A program made the translations under genes and the position numbers. From Grimontia kaedaensis (GTDB lineage Bacteria > Pseudomonadota > Gammaproteobacteria > Enterobacterales > Vibrionaceae), in assembly GCF_023746615.1 (NCBI RefSeq), contig NZ_CP082275.1, positions 2,418,001 through 2,482,000 on the forward strand: 64,000 nucleotides of DNA. Direction: 5' to 3'. Numbering within the stretch: position 1 is the stretch's first letter; each line of letters begins with the position of its first letter. This document shows positions 58,114 to 64,000 of the stretch, piece by piece. The notes beneath the pieces were generated by a model. It searched no databases, was not told the origin of the DNA, and saw only the letters and a list, made by a program, of their open reading frames with translations.

Positions 58114-59136
58114 ATGTCTTCTCTATTCTTTTGTGGCGTTGACCTCGCCAAACACCACTTCTCATTGCACGCAGTTGATGACCGGGGAAAGGTCATCCTT
58201 CATAAATCCGTGTCACGCGCTAAATTACTGACTACATTAGCAAATATGCCAGCTATGCGTATAGGCATTGAAGCGTGTAGTGGTGCGCATTATTGGGCCA
58301 GAGCGTTCACCCAATTAGGCCATGATACCCGCATCATGGCGGCTAAGTATGTCAGCCCCTACCGCACAAAAGGCAAGAACGACCTTAATGATGCCATTGC
58401 TATCTGTGAAGCTGTTCAACGACCCAATACGCGCTTTGTTCCTGTTAAATCACCTGAGCGCCAAGCCATTCTTGCTATTCACCGAATGCGTGAGCATTGG
58501 GTGCAGGAGCGGACTGCCCTCATTAATCGTATCCGTGCTTTGCTCGCCGAATTTGGCATCGTCGTTCCAACCGGACGTGCCGCTGTCCATCGCGAGGTTC
58601 CTCTTATTCTCGAAGCCGCTGAAAACGGCTTACCTGATATCGCCCGTGCTGTCCTGGCAGATTGCTTCGAGCACTTACAGACACTGAATCAACGTGTCGA
58701 AGACACCGACCAGTGCTTTGAGATGGTAGCCAAAGCCAGCCCTACTGCGCAGCGTATGCTCAACGTCCGAGGCGTCGGACCTCAAACCGCCACAGCCATT
58801 ATTGCTGCCATCGGTAACGGTGAGCAGTTCGACTCCGGCAGAGACTTCGCCGCCTGGCTAGGACTAGTCCCGAAACAGTATTCAACCGGCGGTAAACCTC
58901 GCCTTGGGCGCATCAGTAAACGGGGCGACAAGTATCTACGAACCTTGTTAGTTCACGGCGCGAGAGCCGTCATAACCAACCTCGGGGAAAAACAGGACAG
59001 GCTCAGTGTCTGGGGGAGAAACGTCCTCGAACGACGAGGGATGAACCGAGCCATTGTCGCACTGGCAGCTAAGAACGCCCGCATTATCTGGGCGTTGTTA
59101 CACAACCAAACCGAATATCAAAACTACGCCGCCTGA
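58114..59136 (+). CDS. IS110-family (IS1111 group) DEDD transposase
   Basis: 340 residues. N-terminal DEDD/RuvC-like nuclease: FFCGVDLAKHHFSLHAVD (first Asp), IEACSGAHYWAR (Glu), SPYRTKGKNDLNDAIAI (two Asp). C-terminal Transposase_20 part with RGVGPQTATAIIAAIGNGEQF, AAWLGLVPKQYSTGGK, and the catalytic-serine-bearing tail RISKRGDKYLRTLLVHGARA. Acts through a circular intermediate guided by an RNA from the element. GGAGGTAACC precedes the ATG. Intact, so the element may be active. Confidence 0.95.
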   Translation: MSSLFFCGVDLAKHHFSLHAVDDRGKVILHKSVSRAKLLTTLANMPAMRIGIEACSGAHYWARAFTQLGHDTRIMAAKYVSPYRTKGKNDLNDAIAICEAVQRPNTRFVPVKSPERQAILAIHRMREHWVQERTALINRIRALLAEFGIVVPTGRAAVHREVPLILEAAENGLPDIARAVLADCFEHLQTLNQRVEDTDQCFEMVAKASPTAQRMLNVRGVGPQTATAIIAAIGNGEQFDSGRDFAAWLGLVPKQYSTGGKPRLGRISKRGDKYLRTLLVHGARAVITNLGEKQDRLSVWGRNVLERRGMNRAIVALAAKNARIIWALLHNQTEYQNYAA

Positions 59137-59373
59137 GTATGAGGCGGCGCTGGGAAACACACCAACCGGGTCATTGCAGACGCAGCTGATGAGGATAGGT
59201 TAAGACCATTTGCAGAGAGCCTGTTAATGCGGCGGGCACGTTGATGCCTTCTAACGAATTAGGCACTGCAACCGCGTAATGTCATCAGGGCCATGACGTG
59301 AGTCAGTGAAAGGCCGAATGTAGAGCGGCAGTCCAAAACCCATCTTCAAAAGTCTAGCGGATGTTTGACGAAC
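59137..59373 (+). ncRNA. candidate bridge/seekRNA of the IS1111-type element
   Basis: In IS1111-group elements the target-choosing noncoding RNA lies at the right end, after the transposase gene, which is where this 237-bp stretch lies. It has a TGCCT/AGGCA hairpin at 59245-59265 whose loop side reads GCCTT-CTAACGAAT: GCCTT (59246-59250) equals the right flank (59389-59393) and CTAACGAAT (59251-59259) equals the left junction (58040-58048). Transcript limits unknown. Confidence 0.55.
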
Positions 59374-59388
59374 GGGGGAATCCATGTA

Positions 59389-59509
59389 GCCTTGTTAAGG
59401 TGTGAGGCACGCAATACCGAAGCTCCCGCATAATACCTTAACCACTAAAACCAACGCATAGTAAAAATGCCACGCGTGCCGAATCACTCTTGAACAATTT
59501 GTTATGTTT
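59389..59509 (-). repeat. attC site of the 105-codon cassette, split by the IS
   Basis: Minus strand starts AAACATAACAAATTGTTC and has the Vibrio-type ACGCGTGGCATTTTTAC / TATGCGTTGG arms, ending CTTAACAAGGC where the IS begins; the last bases GTTAG are on the other side of the IS (58044-58040). R'' AAACATAAC (59509-59501) is the complement of this cassette's start GTTATGTTT (59956-59948). Confidence 0.88.
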
Positions 59510-59567
59510 ATTACCACTCGCCAGTACGTTACCGTATATGAGCAGAACTATTTTACCGGCTAAAAAT

Positions 59568-59885
59568 TTAGCTATTACCTGCTGCTAAAAAAGCAGAAAA
59601 TCCCATAAAAACAAAGGATATGAAGAGTGACACCATAGAATATCGAATGACAGTAAACAACCAAGAGCTACTTTCAGGATACTTCGAGATATTTTCGCTA
59701 CTTCTTACGTAATTAAAGAGAAGCGCACTAGAAAAAGGAACAAACAATAAGTAGATCGCTTTATATCTACTCGGGTCTATTCTTTTCATCTGCAATCCGA
59801 GAGAAATACTACTCCCAAGGAGCACTATCATTGAAGATATGAGCACTAGAAAAGCCGCAAATGCTAGTAGCGAATACACATCCAT
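59568..59885 (-). CDS. cassette-borne three-helix membrane protein
   Basis: 105 residues with three hydrophobic segments: SLLAFAAFLVLISSMIVLLG, AIYLLFVPFSSALLFNYV and SMVSLFISFVFMGFSAFLAA. Function unknown. AAAGGAG sits six bases before the ATG. The cassette runs from 59956 to the IS-split attC; its start and attC share a perfect 9-bp inverted pair. Confidence 0.68.
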   Translation of the reverse strand: MDVYSLLAFAAFLVLISSMIVLLGSSISLGLQMKRIDPSRYKAIYLLFVPFSSALLFNYVRSSENISKYPESSSWLFTVIRYSMVSLFISFVFMGFSAFLAAGNS

Positions 59886-59948
59886 GAACTCTCCTTTTCC
59901 AAAATAAGCATCTGAATATTAACTATAGTTTTCTAAAATCGACTAAGA

Positions 59949-60074
59949 AACATAACGCCTTGTTAAGTAGCAGCTAACTACCACTGTACCCAAACAAAAC
60001 CACAGTAATCACTAAACTCAAACAAACCAAAATCGCCAAACGTTAGCTGTCTGCTTGAACAATTTGTTATGTGC
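59949..60074 (-). repeat. attC site of the acetyltransferase cassette
   Basis: Minus strand GCACATAACAAATTGTTCAAG ... CTTAACAAGGCGTTATG, about 126 bp, with TTTGGCGATTTTGGTTTG internal arms. R'' GCACATAAC (60074-60066) is the complement of the cassette start GTTATGTGC (60502-60494). The gene's TAA stop lies inside R'', as in many cassettes. Confidence 0.9.
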
Positions 60075-60474
60075 TTCGGAGCATCATATGTACTGGCAGC
60101 TTTTCGAAACCTAGCTTGCTCCAAAAGTCTGAGGTTGTCTCTAGGTTCAATACAGATACTGTAGTAGCACCTTTTCGTTTTAATCGTTTGATTAGCTCTT
60201 CAATGAGCTTCGTTCCAATGCCACTACTTTTCAGTGTTTGAGCAACTGAGACCAGTTGAATTTGTGCGCGAGAACCATCGTAGAAGCCCTTGGTAAAGCC
60301 AGCAACCTTCCCCTCTACTTCAGCAACTATAAACACTGCGCCGTCGCATCGAGAAACCCTTTTCATTGAGTGCTTATCTTCAACTTCGGGATAATCGAAC
60401 TGACCATTTTCAATAAGAATACTCTCCAAAATATCTCCGTCAGACTCAACAAAGTCCCTCAACTTTATCAGCAC
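60067..60474 (-). CDS. cassette-borne GNAT acetyltransferase
   Basis: 135 residues, a compact complete GNAT domain: AVFIVAEVEGKVAGFTKG, the acetyl-CoA loop in LKSSGIGTKLIEELIKRLKRKGATTVSVLNLE, and the late SDFWSKLGFEKLPVHM strand. Start is GTG at 60474 with AAGGAG nine bases upstream. Acetyltransferases are frequent integron cargo (some are resistance enzymes), but nothing here points to a drug; substrate unknown. Its cassette is bounded by GTTATGTGC / GCACATAAC. Confidence 0.88.
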   Translation of the reverse strand: MLIKLRDFVESDGDILESILIENGQFDYPEVEDKHSMKRVSRCDGAVFIVAEVEGKVAGFTKGFYDGSRAQIQLVSVAQTLKSSGIGTKLIEELIKRLKRKGATTVSVLNLETTSDFWSKLGFEKLPVHMMLRST

Positions 60475-60493
60475 TGCTAACTACTCCTTGTTG

Positions 60494-60617
60494 GCACATA
60501 ACGTCGCAATAACGGGCGCTTACCAAACCACCCAAAATCGCTTTAATCTCCTGTATTCACAACACTTTGAAAAGCTACCAGAGCGACAAAGCGTCCCGTT
60601 TATAGTTTTGTTATAGC
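60494..60617 (-). repeat. attC site of the 60715-61161 cassette
   Basis: Minus strand GCTATAACAAAACTATAAACGG ... CGTTATTGCGACGTTATGTGC, ~124 bp, with the arms CGGGACGCTTTGTCGC / GGTTTGGTAAGCGCCCG. The GTTATA core is shared with the cassette start GTTATATC, six paired bases. Confidence 0.78.
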
Positions 60618-60714
60618 AAGAACCAAACTATAAATGGCTGGCCGCTAACCTGCTTTATGAACAGCGAAATTGAACTCGATTTAGAACTGACCTATCAATT
60701 ACAAAAGTCAGGTA

Positions 60715-61161
60715 TTAGCCTAAAAACTCAACGTCAAGTTGTTCAAAGAGCAATGTTATAGACAAATCACCCACTATCTGTAGCAAATACCCACACTTTC
60801 CTGTTGAGGTATGCTTACCGTCTCGATTTGTATGGAAAAAATTATGCTTCATTAGATAACTATTCCCACCGTCATCCATAACTTCAAAATAAACCTCATC
60901 AATGAGAAAAGGCTCTTCTAAGTCATAGTCCATGTGCTCTATAACCAATCTCTTAACACCCTTGAATGAGTATAATTGGCTATCTTTACCAGTTTCATGT
61001 GTAAGCGAGAAATCAGCAGTCTTCTTCTCCAATGAATACTCAAAAGAGTTTATTTGGTAATGTTCAAGCGAGATAATTTTTTCGTACATACTAATCCAAC
61101 ATTCGAGAAGAGGAAGCTTAGAACAACTAGCATAATCAACAAGAAGATATAACGCAGCCAT
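60715..61161 (-). CDS. cassette gene of unknown function, start uncertain
   Basis: About 148 residues from the ATG at 61161; no family recognised. Core stretches: KIISLEHYQINSFEYSLEKKTADFSL and YFEVMDDGGNSYLMKHNFFHT. The frame stays open to 61245, but that upper part is the attC of the preceding cassette, so 61161 (in the attC's R' side) or ATG 61089 is the more likely start; neither has a good ribosome site. The stop at 60715 leaves ~100 bp before its own attC. Confidence 0.5.
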   Translation of the reverse strand: MAALYLLVDYASCSKLPLLECWISMYEKIISLEHYQINSFEYSLEKKTADFSLTHETGKDSQLYSFKGVKRLVIEHMDYDLEEPFLIDEVYFEVMDDGGNSYLMKHNFFHTNRDGKHTSTGKCGYLLQIVGDLSITLLFEQLDVEFLG

Positions 61162-61232
61162 AAACGGCGAGCGCGTTTTTTGCGAGTCCAGCCCCCGAAG
61201 GGGGCGCTGTTTAATGGCCTTGTTATAAATTT
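61147..61232 (-). repeat. short attC site of the first cassette
   Basis: Minus strand AAATTTATAACAAGGCCATTAAAC, central hairpin CGCCCCC-TTC-GGGGGC, then GCGAGCGCG-type arms and CGTTTATGGCTGCGTTATATC, 86 bp. R'' AAATTTATAAC is the exact 11-bp complement of the cassette start GTTATAAATTT (61747-61737). Confidence 0.88.
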
Positions 61233-61735
61233 TTGGGGCTGACACTTGTAGGCGTACTCTGACTAGCCTTGCTAGAAAAGTGGGTCAAATAGAATTTAGA
61301 ACTACCAATTTTAACCCCAGCCAGAAACACCGTGATAATGAGTGTAAACAGCGATATCCACACTTTGTACTCTACGTTTTTTGCTAGCCAAGGAACTGTG
61401 ATTTTTTTTGGTAATTCGACTTCAACTTCTTCAGGCGTTTGCTTGTCGTTATTATCTCTAACCTTCTCCTCACTCATTTTTGCAGCAATAATCGCCTGAT
61501 TTACAATACCAATGCATTCATCGATACTGGTTTGGGCATCATTTGCATACCCCATACGAAACGAAACACCAGCTGAAGTTTTTGCCCGACCAAAGCGAGC
61601 CTCATATTGTGGATTAAAAGCTAGCAACGGTTGAACTTGATCACACCAGTCCTCAAATTCCACCAAGCGTTGAAATTCAAAACCACGCTCTTTCTTTAAA
61701 CCTTCTAGTACTTCAACGTTTAGGATAACTCTCAC
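61223..61735 (-). CDS. cassette-borne single-helix membrane protein
   Basis: 170 residues. A soluble N-terminal ~110 residues (LVEFEDWCDQVQPLLAFNPQYEARFGRAKT, DECIGIVNQAIIAAKMSEEK), then one membrane helix (VWISLFTLIITVFLAGVKI) and a short Ser/Thr-rich tail. Not recognised. Start is GTG at 61735, in the first bases of the cassette (GTTATAAATTTAGTG), with no ribosome site, so translation may begin further in. It is the first cassette after whatever lay upstream. Confidence 0.6.
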   Translation of the reverse strand: MRVILNVEVLEGLKKERGFEFQRLVEFEDWCDQVQPLLAFNPQYEARFGRAKTSAGVSFRMGYANDAQTSIDECIGIVNQAIIAAKMSEEKVRDNNDKQTPEEVEVELPKKITVPWLAKNVEYKVWISLFTLIITVFLAGVKIGSSKFYLTHFSSKASQSTPTSVSPKNL

Positions 61736-61739
61736 TAAA

Positions 61740-62103
61740 TTTATAACAGCTTATTAGCGGGCAACTTGCCCGTTTAGTACAAACCCGGGACGCCCGATTA
61801 GTCCGCTTACACTTGTGCCAGCTTACCATATAGCCGCGTAAAATTAGTGAGTTGAGTTTTATGGTTGCAACTTGAATGGGAGAAAACGGGCGTCCCGTAC
61901 TAAAAACCAGCTCATTTTTACTATATCCATCTCACTGTGTATTTATACAGATGAAATGCATGAGAAAAAATTAAACCTTGTGGGATGATTTGGGCAGTCG
62001 GATGGTCGAAGCGCTAACTCACTTTGGGGCAATTCCAAACTAGAAGCCCCAAAGCAGCATCAACGCCAAAAGAAAAGATACAAAGAACACATTGCACAAA
62101 TAC
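61740..62103. other. upstream edge of the cassette array with inverted repeats
   Basis: 364 bp without a gene. Contains CGGGCAA-C-TTGCCCG (61758-61772) and a long inverted repeat: TTTAGTAC plus CGGGACGCCCG (61773-61796) against CGGGCGTCCCG plus GTACTAAA (61887-61904). No attI or integrase gene is seen, although cassettes run away from this side. It might be a degenerate attC or an old insertion end. Confidence 0.55.
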
Positions 62104-62162
62104 AAAAACGCCTCTTTTGCTTTACCTTGCATACCAAGGTGTGGCTTAAAAAGAGGCGTTTT
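62104..62162 (-). terminator. terminator after guaC
   Basis: Long hairpin AAAACGCCTCTTT / AAAGAGGCGTTTT with an internal ACCTTG/CAAGGT hairpin in its loop, then a T-tract on the minus strand. Confidence 0.75.
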
Positions 62163-62202
62163 CAAATTATGCTTGTTTTAGCGGTTTCGCTATGCGAACA
62201 AC

Positions 62203-63246
62203 TTACTCTTTACCGAATACGTTGTTTTCTTGTTCCTGTACGCGAATGAAAGTCGTGCGTTTTGTCAGTTCTTTTAATTGCGCAGCACCTACGTAAGTGC
62301 AGGTTGAACGCACACCACCCAGAATATCTGCAATCGTATTGTGAACTGAGCCACGGAAAGGAAGCATTACGGTCTTACCTTCTGCTGCACGGTATTTCGC
62401 CACGCCACCAGAGTGCTTGTCCATCGCTGATTGTGAAGACATACCGTAGAACTTCATGAACGACTTGCCGTCTTGTTCAATCACTTCACCGCCGCTTTCT
62501 TCGTGGCCTGCCAGCATACCGCCCAGCATGACGAAGTCTGCACCGCCACCGAACGCTTTTGCTACATCACCTGCACAGGCACAACCGCCGTCACCTACGA
62601 TACGGCCGCCAAGACCGTGCGCAGCATCCGCACACTCGATAATGGCTGACAGTTGTGGGTAGCCTACACCGGTTTTCACACGAGTCGTACACACAGAACC
62701 AGGACCGATGCCTACTTTCACGATATCTGCACCCGCCAAAATAAGCTCTTCAACCATGTCGCCGGTAACCACATTACCCGCGCTGATCACTTTATCTGGG
62801 AACTCTGCACGTACTTTCTCAACGTATTCAACGAGGTGCTCAGAGTAACCGTTAGCGATGTCGATACAGATGAAGATCAGCTCTTCTGACAGCGCCATGA
62901 TTTCCTGGGTTTTTACGAAATCAGCTTCAGACGTACCAGTAGAGACCATCACATTGTTCAGCACTTTCGCATCTGCACCAGCGACAAATGCCGCCCAGTC
63001 GTCAACCGTGTAGTGTTTGTGAACCGCGGTCATACAGCCATGTTCAGCCAGCGCTTTAGCCATATCAAATGAACCTACAGAGTCCATGTTTGCAGCAATA
63101 ACAGGAACACCAGACCATTGACGGCCACTGTGCTTGAAGGTAAACTCGCGGGTTAATTCAACTTGAGAACGGCTTTTTAGGGTAGAACGTTTCGGGCGAA
63201 ACAGTACATCTTTGAAACCCAATTTCAAGTCTTGTTCGATACGCAT
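62203..63246 (-). CDS. guaC: GMP reductase
   Basis: 347 residues and aligned to E. coli GuaC all through: MRIEQDLKLGFKDVLFRPKRS, VPVIAANMDSVG, TAVHKHYTVDDW, SAGNVVTGDMVEELILAGADIVKVGIGPG, the catalytic Cys loop GPGSVCTTRVKTGVGYPQ, GGGADFVMLGGMLAGHEESGG and the C-terminal RTTFIRVQEQENNVF. Converts GMP to IMP with NADPH, linking guanine and adenine nucleotide pools. A strong hairpin directly upstream (63353-63386) may control its transcription. Confidence 0.98.
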   Translation of the reverse strand: MRIEQDLKLGFKDVLFRPKRSTLKSRSQVELTREFTFKHSGRQWSGVPVIAANMDSVGSFDMAKALAEHGCMTAVHKHYTVDDWAAFVAGADAKVLNNVMVSTGTSEADFVKTQEIMALSEELIFICIDIANGYSEHLVEYVEKVRAEFPDKVISAGNVVTGDMVEELILAGADIVKVGIGPGSVCTTRVKTGVGYPQLSAIIECADAAHGLGGRIVGDGGCACAGDVAKAFGGGADFVMLGGMLAGHEESGGEVIEQDGKSFMKFYGMSSQSAMDKHSGGVAKYRAAEGKTVMLPFRGSVHNTIADILGGVRSTCTYVGAAQLKELTKRTTFIRVQEQENNVFGKE

Positions 63247-63352
63247 TTGTCTTTCCTTACATCATTTAGACAATGTGCCCTTTCGGACAGATTGCTTTCC
63301 TGCGTATGAATCAATTGGCAGATTGTTCATTACGCAACCAGAAAGCAGGCAC

Positions 63353-63386
63353 AAAAAAACCGGAGCGTTGGCAGACGCTCCGGTTT
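63353..63386 (-). terminator. intrinsic terminator upstream of guaC
   Basis: Minus strand ACCGGAGCGT-CTGCCA-ACGCTCCGGT, ten perfect pairs, then seven T. It overlaps the predicted start point of the promoter at 63392-63419, so it may be an attenuator or end a very short RNA. Confidence 0.88.
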
Positions 63387-63391
63387 TCAGC

Positions 63392-63419
63392 ATTATAGGC
63401 ACAGAAATTTTTCAAGCAA
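63392..63419 (-). promoter_or_regulatory. predicted promoter firing into a terminator upstream of guaC
   Basis: Minus strand -35 TTGCTT (63419-63414), 16-bp spacer, consensus -10 TATAAT (63397-63392). Transcription would start near 63385, the first base of the hairpin at 63353-63386. Confidence 0.55.
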
Positions 63420-63535
63420 GTCTGATATTTATCATTTTTTTGTGATACCTTTTGTCAGATTACAACCTCGAAAAAGCCCTTTTTTCAGCCTATTACTCCC
63501 CTTAACAGACTCTGTTATCTATCTGATTAAAATAG

Positions 63536-63576
63536 AAAAACCGCGTATTCCTTATCGAAACACGCGGCTGATTTTT
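63536..63576 (-). terminator. intrinsic terminator after the chitin-binding protein gene
   Basis: Minus strand CCGCGTG / TACGCGG stem (CCGCGT/ACGCGG core) with a ~15-base loop and flanking A/T tracts, just after the stop at 63592. Confidence 0.75.
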
Positions 63577-63591
63577 AAGGCTTATTCTTCC

Positions 63592-64000
63592 TTACAGTAC
63601 TTTTTTCCAAGGTCCCCACGCTTCACTCAGTAGTGGATCATCACCTTGTGTCCAGTAAACCGCTTCATAAGTCACACCGTTTACTACCACACGGTCGCCC
63701 GTGTTATAAACCTTGGTAGCACTCCAAGCATTCGGATCTACTGGCTCGCCGTTACCACCCGGAGTACCGGTAGAAGGCTTGTCTGCATCAGCGACAACAC
63801 GTACGGTTGGCCAGTTAGCGTGTGATCCATAGAAGTTAGTCACACACTTCTCGTAGTCGCCCGGTACCAGCGCAGAGTAAGCGGTTTGGAAGCCCACCAG
63901 CTCACACTCAAATGAGAAACCGCCTGGACGGTCCGGGTAGTATTTCCAGTTACCATCCCAGTTGGTGTAAAGCACATCGGTTGCGCCTTGCAGGTTCAGG
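63592..64000 (-). CDS. secreted protein with C-terminal CBM5/12 chitin-binding domain, partial
   Basis: Only the last ~136 codons are in the window; the gene continues beyond 64000. The visible part has NLQGATDVLYTNWDGNWKYY, a Cys-containing segment (FECELVGFQ, DYEKCVTNFYG), a Gly/Pro/Thr linker (KPSTGTPGGNGEPVDP), and a carbohydrate-binding module of family 5/12: WSATKVYNTGDRVVVNGVTYEA, then the aromatic YWTQGDDPLLSEAWGPWKKV. Such tails are found on chitinases, chitodextrinases and GbpA-type chitin-binding proteins; the catalytic part is outside the window, so the enzyme class is not assigned. Fits the use of chitin by a marine Vibrio-like bacterium. Confidence 0.82.
   Translation of the reverse strand, partial: LNLQGATDVLYTNWDGNWKYYPDRPGGFSFECELVGFQTAYSALVPGDYEKCVTNFYGSHANWPTVRVVADADKPSTGTPGGNGEPVDPNAWSATKVYNTGDRVVVNGVTYEAVYWTQGDDPLLSEAWGPWKKVL

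Larger units (their letters stand above)
58045..59388 (+). mobile_element. IS1111-type insertion sequence (IS110 family) inside an attC
   Basis: About 1344 bp. Subterminal 14-bp perfect inverted repeats ACATGGATTCCCCC at 58050-58063 and its complement at 59374-59387; IS1111-group elements typically have subterminal repeats starting ATGGA. One transposase gene plus a ~240-bp right-end noncoding segment. The flanks join to CTAAC/GCCTTG, the crossover point of an attC, so it belongs to the attC-targeting IS1111 group. No target duplication is visible. The exact ends (58045, 59388) are inferred from the restored attC. Confidence 0.88.

Overview
The window looks like chromosomal DNA of a marine gammaproteobacterium, most likely in the Vibrionaceae. 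Evidence: gnd, corA, ltaE and guaC products read like E. coli/Vibrio orthologues; tRNA genes encode CCA; integron attC sites resemble those of Vibrio; and there is a TRAP transporter, a CBM5/12 chitin-binding protein and a VIT/VWA protein. Genus is not determined.

Layout. 1-1.7 kb: end of pgl and gnd (oxidative pentose phosphate). 1.8-4.2 kb: coupled nitroreductase / YdcZ-type exporter / GNAT genes behind a Crp-like regulator. 4.9-9.4 kb: a DASS transporter, a membrane-anchored periplasmic protein, an archaeal-type phosphoglycerate mutase-like enzyme and a LysR regulator, apparently one operon. 10-16 kb: exported RidA, AhpD-like, OsmC and Lrp genes mixed with gene debris (a nonsense-interrupted osmC, an lrp 3' fragment, a ridA scrap) and two lipoproteins. 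16.4-18.6 kb: a PheC-like periplasmic binding protein fused to a ribosomal L7/L12 C-terminal domain, then corA. 18.6-25 kb: a copper-radical-oxidase operon (galactose-oxidase-like enzyme, Sco chaperone, redoxin/2OG-oxygenase fusion), with PEBP and AraC genes divergent. 25.2-25.9 kb: tRNA-Ser followed by tandem ~190-bp repeats that carry the tRNA 3' end. 26-34 kb: HopJ-like protein, DHH phosphoesterase, CtlX-like hydrolase with an Lrp regulator, a very large lipoprotein metalloprotease and a barrel protein. 35 kb: seven tRNA genes (Cys, then Gly-fMet three times). 36-43.9 kb: two 2OG-Fe(II) oxygenases, polyamine-type oxidase and binding protein, TSUP permease, ltaE, DUF808 protein, 3-hydroxybutyrate dehydrogenase. 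44-46.5 kb: Lon-type protease. 46.6-52 kb: TRAP operon divergent from a Cache sensor kinase and NarL-type regulator. 52-56.6 kb: SDR, VIT/VWA surface protein, XRE regulator.

57.1-61.7 kb is a cluster of integron gene cassettes without an integrase (CALIN). Cassettes start with GTTA-type sequences that are inverted-complementary to the start of their own attC, and all genes point the same way. An IS110-family IS1111-type element sits exactly at the crossover of one attC. Its right-end noncoding DNA contains a hairpin loop matching both insertion flanks, which is the expected look of a target-guiding bridge/seekRNA. The window closes with guaC and the C-terminus of a secreted chitin-binding protein.

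Most unusual items: the exported PheC-L7/L12 fusion, the copper radical oxidase with nine Cys-paired repeats next to its Sco gene, the CALIN with its attC-targeting IS and candidate guide RNA, and the tRNA-Ser 3'-end repeat array. All functional assignments were made by reading motifs; no database search was run.
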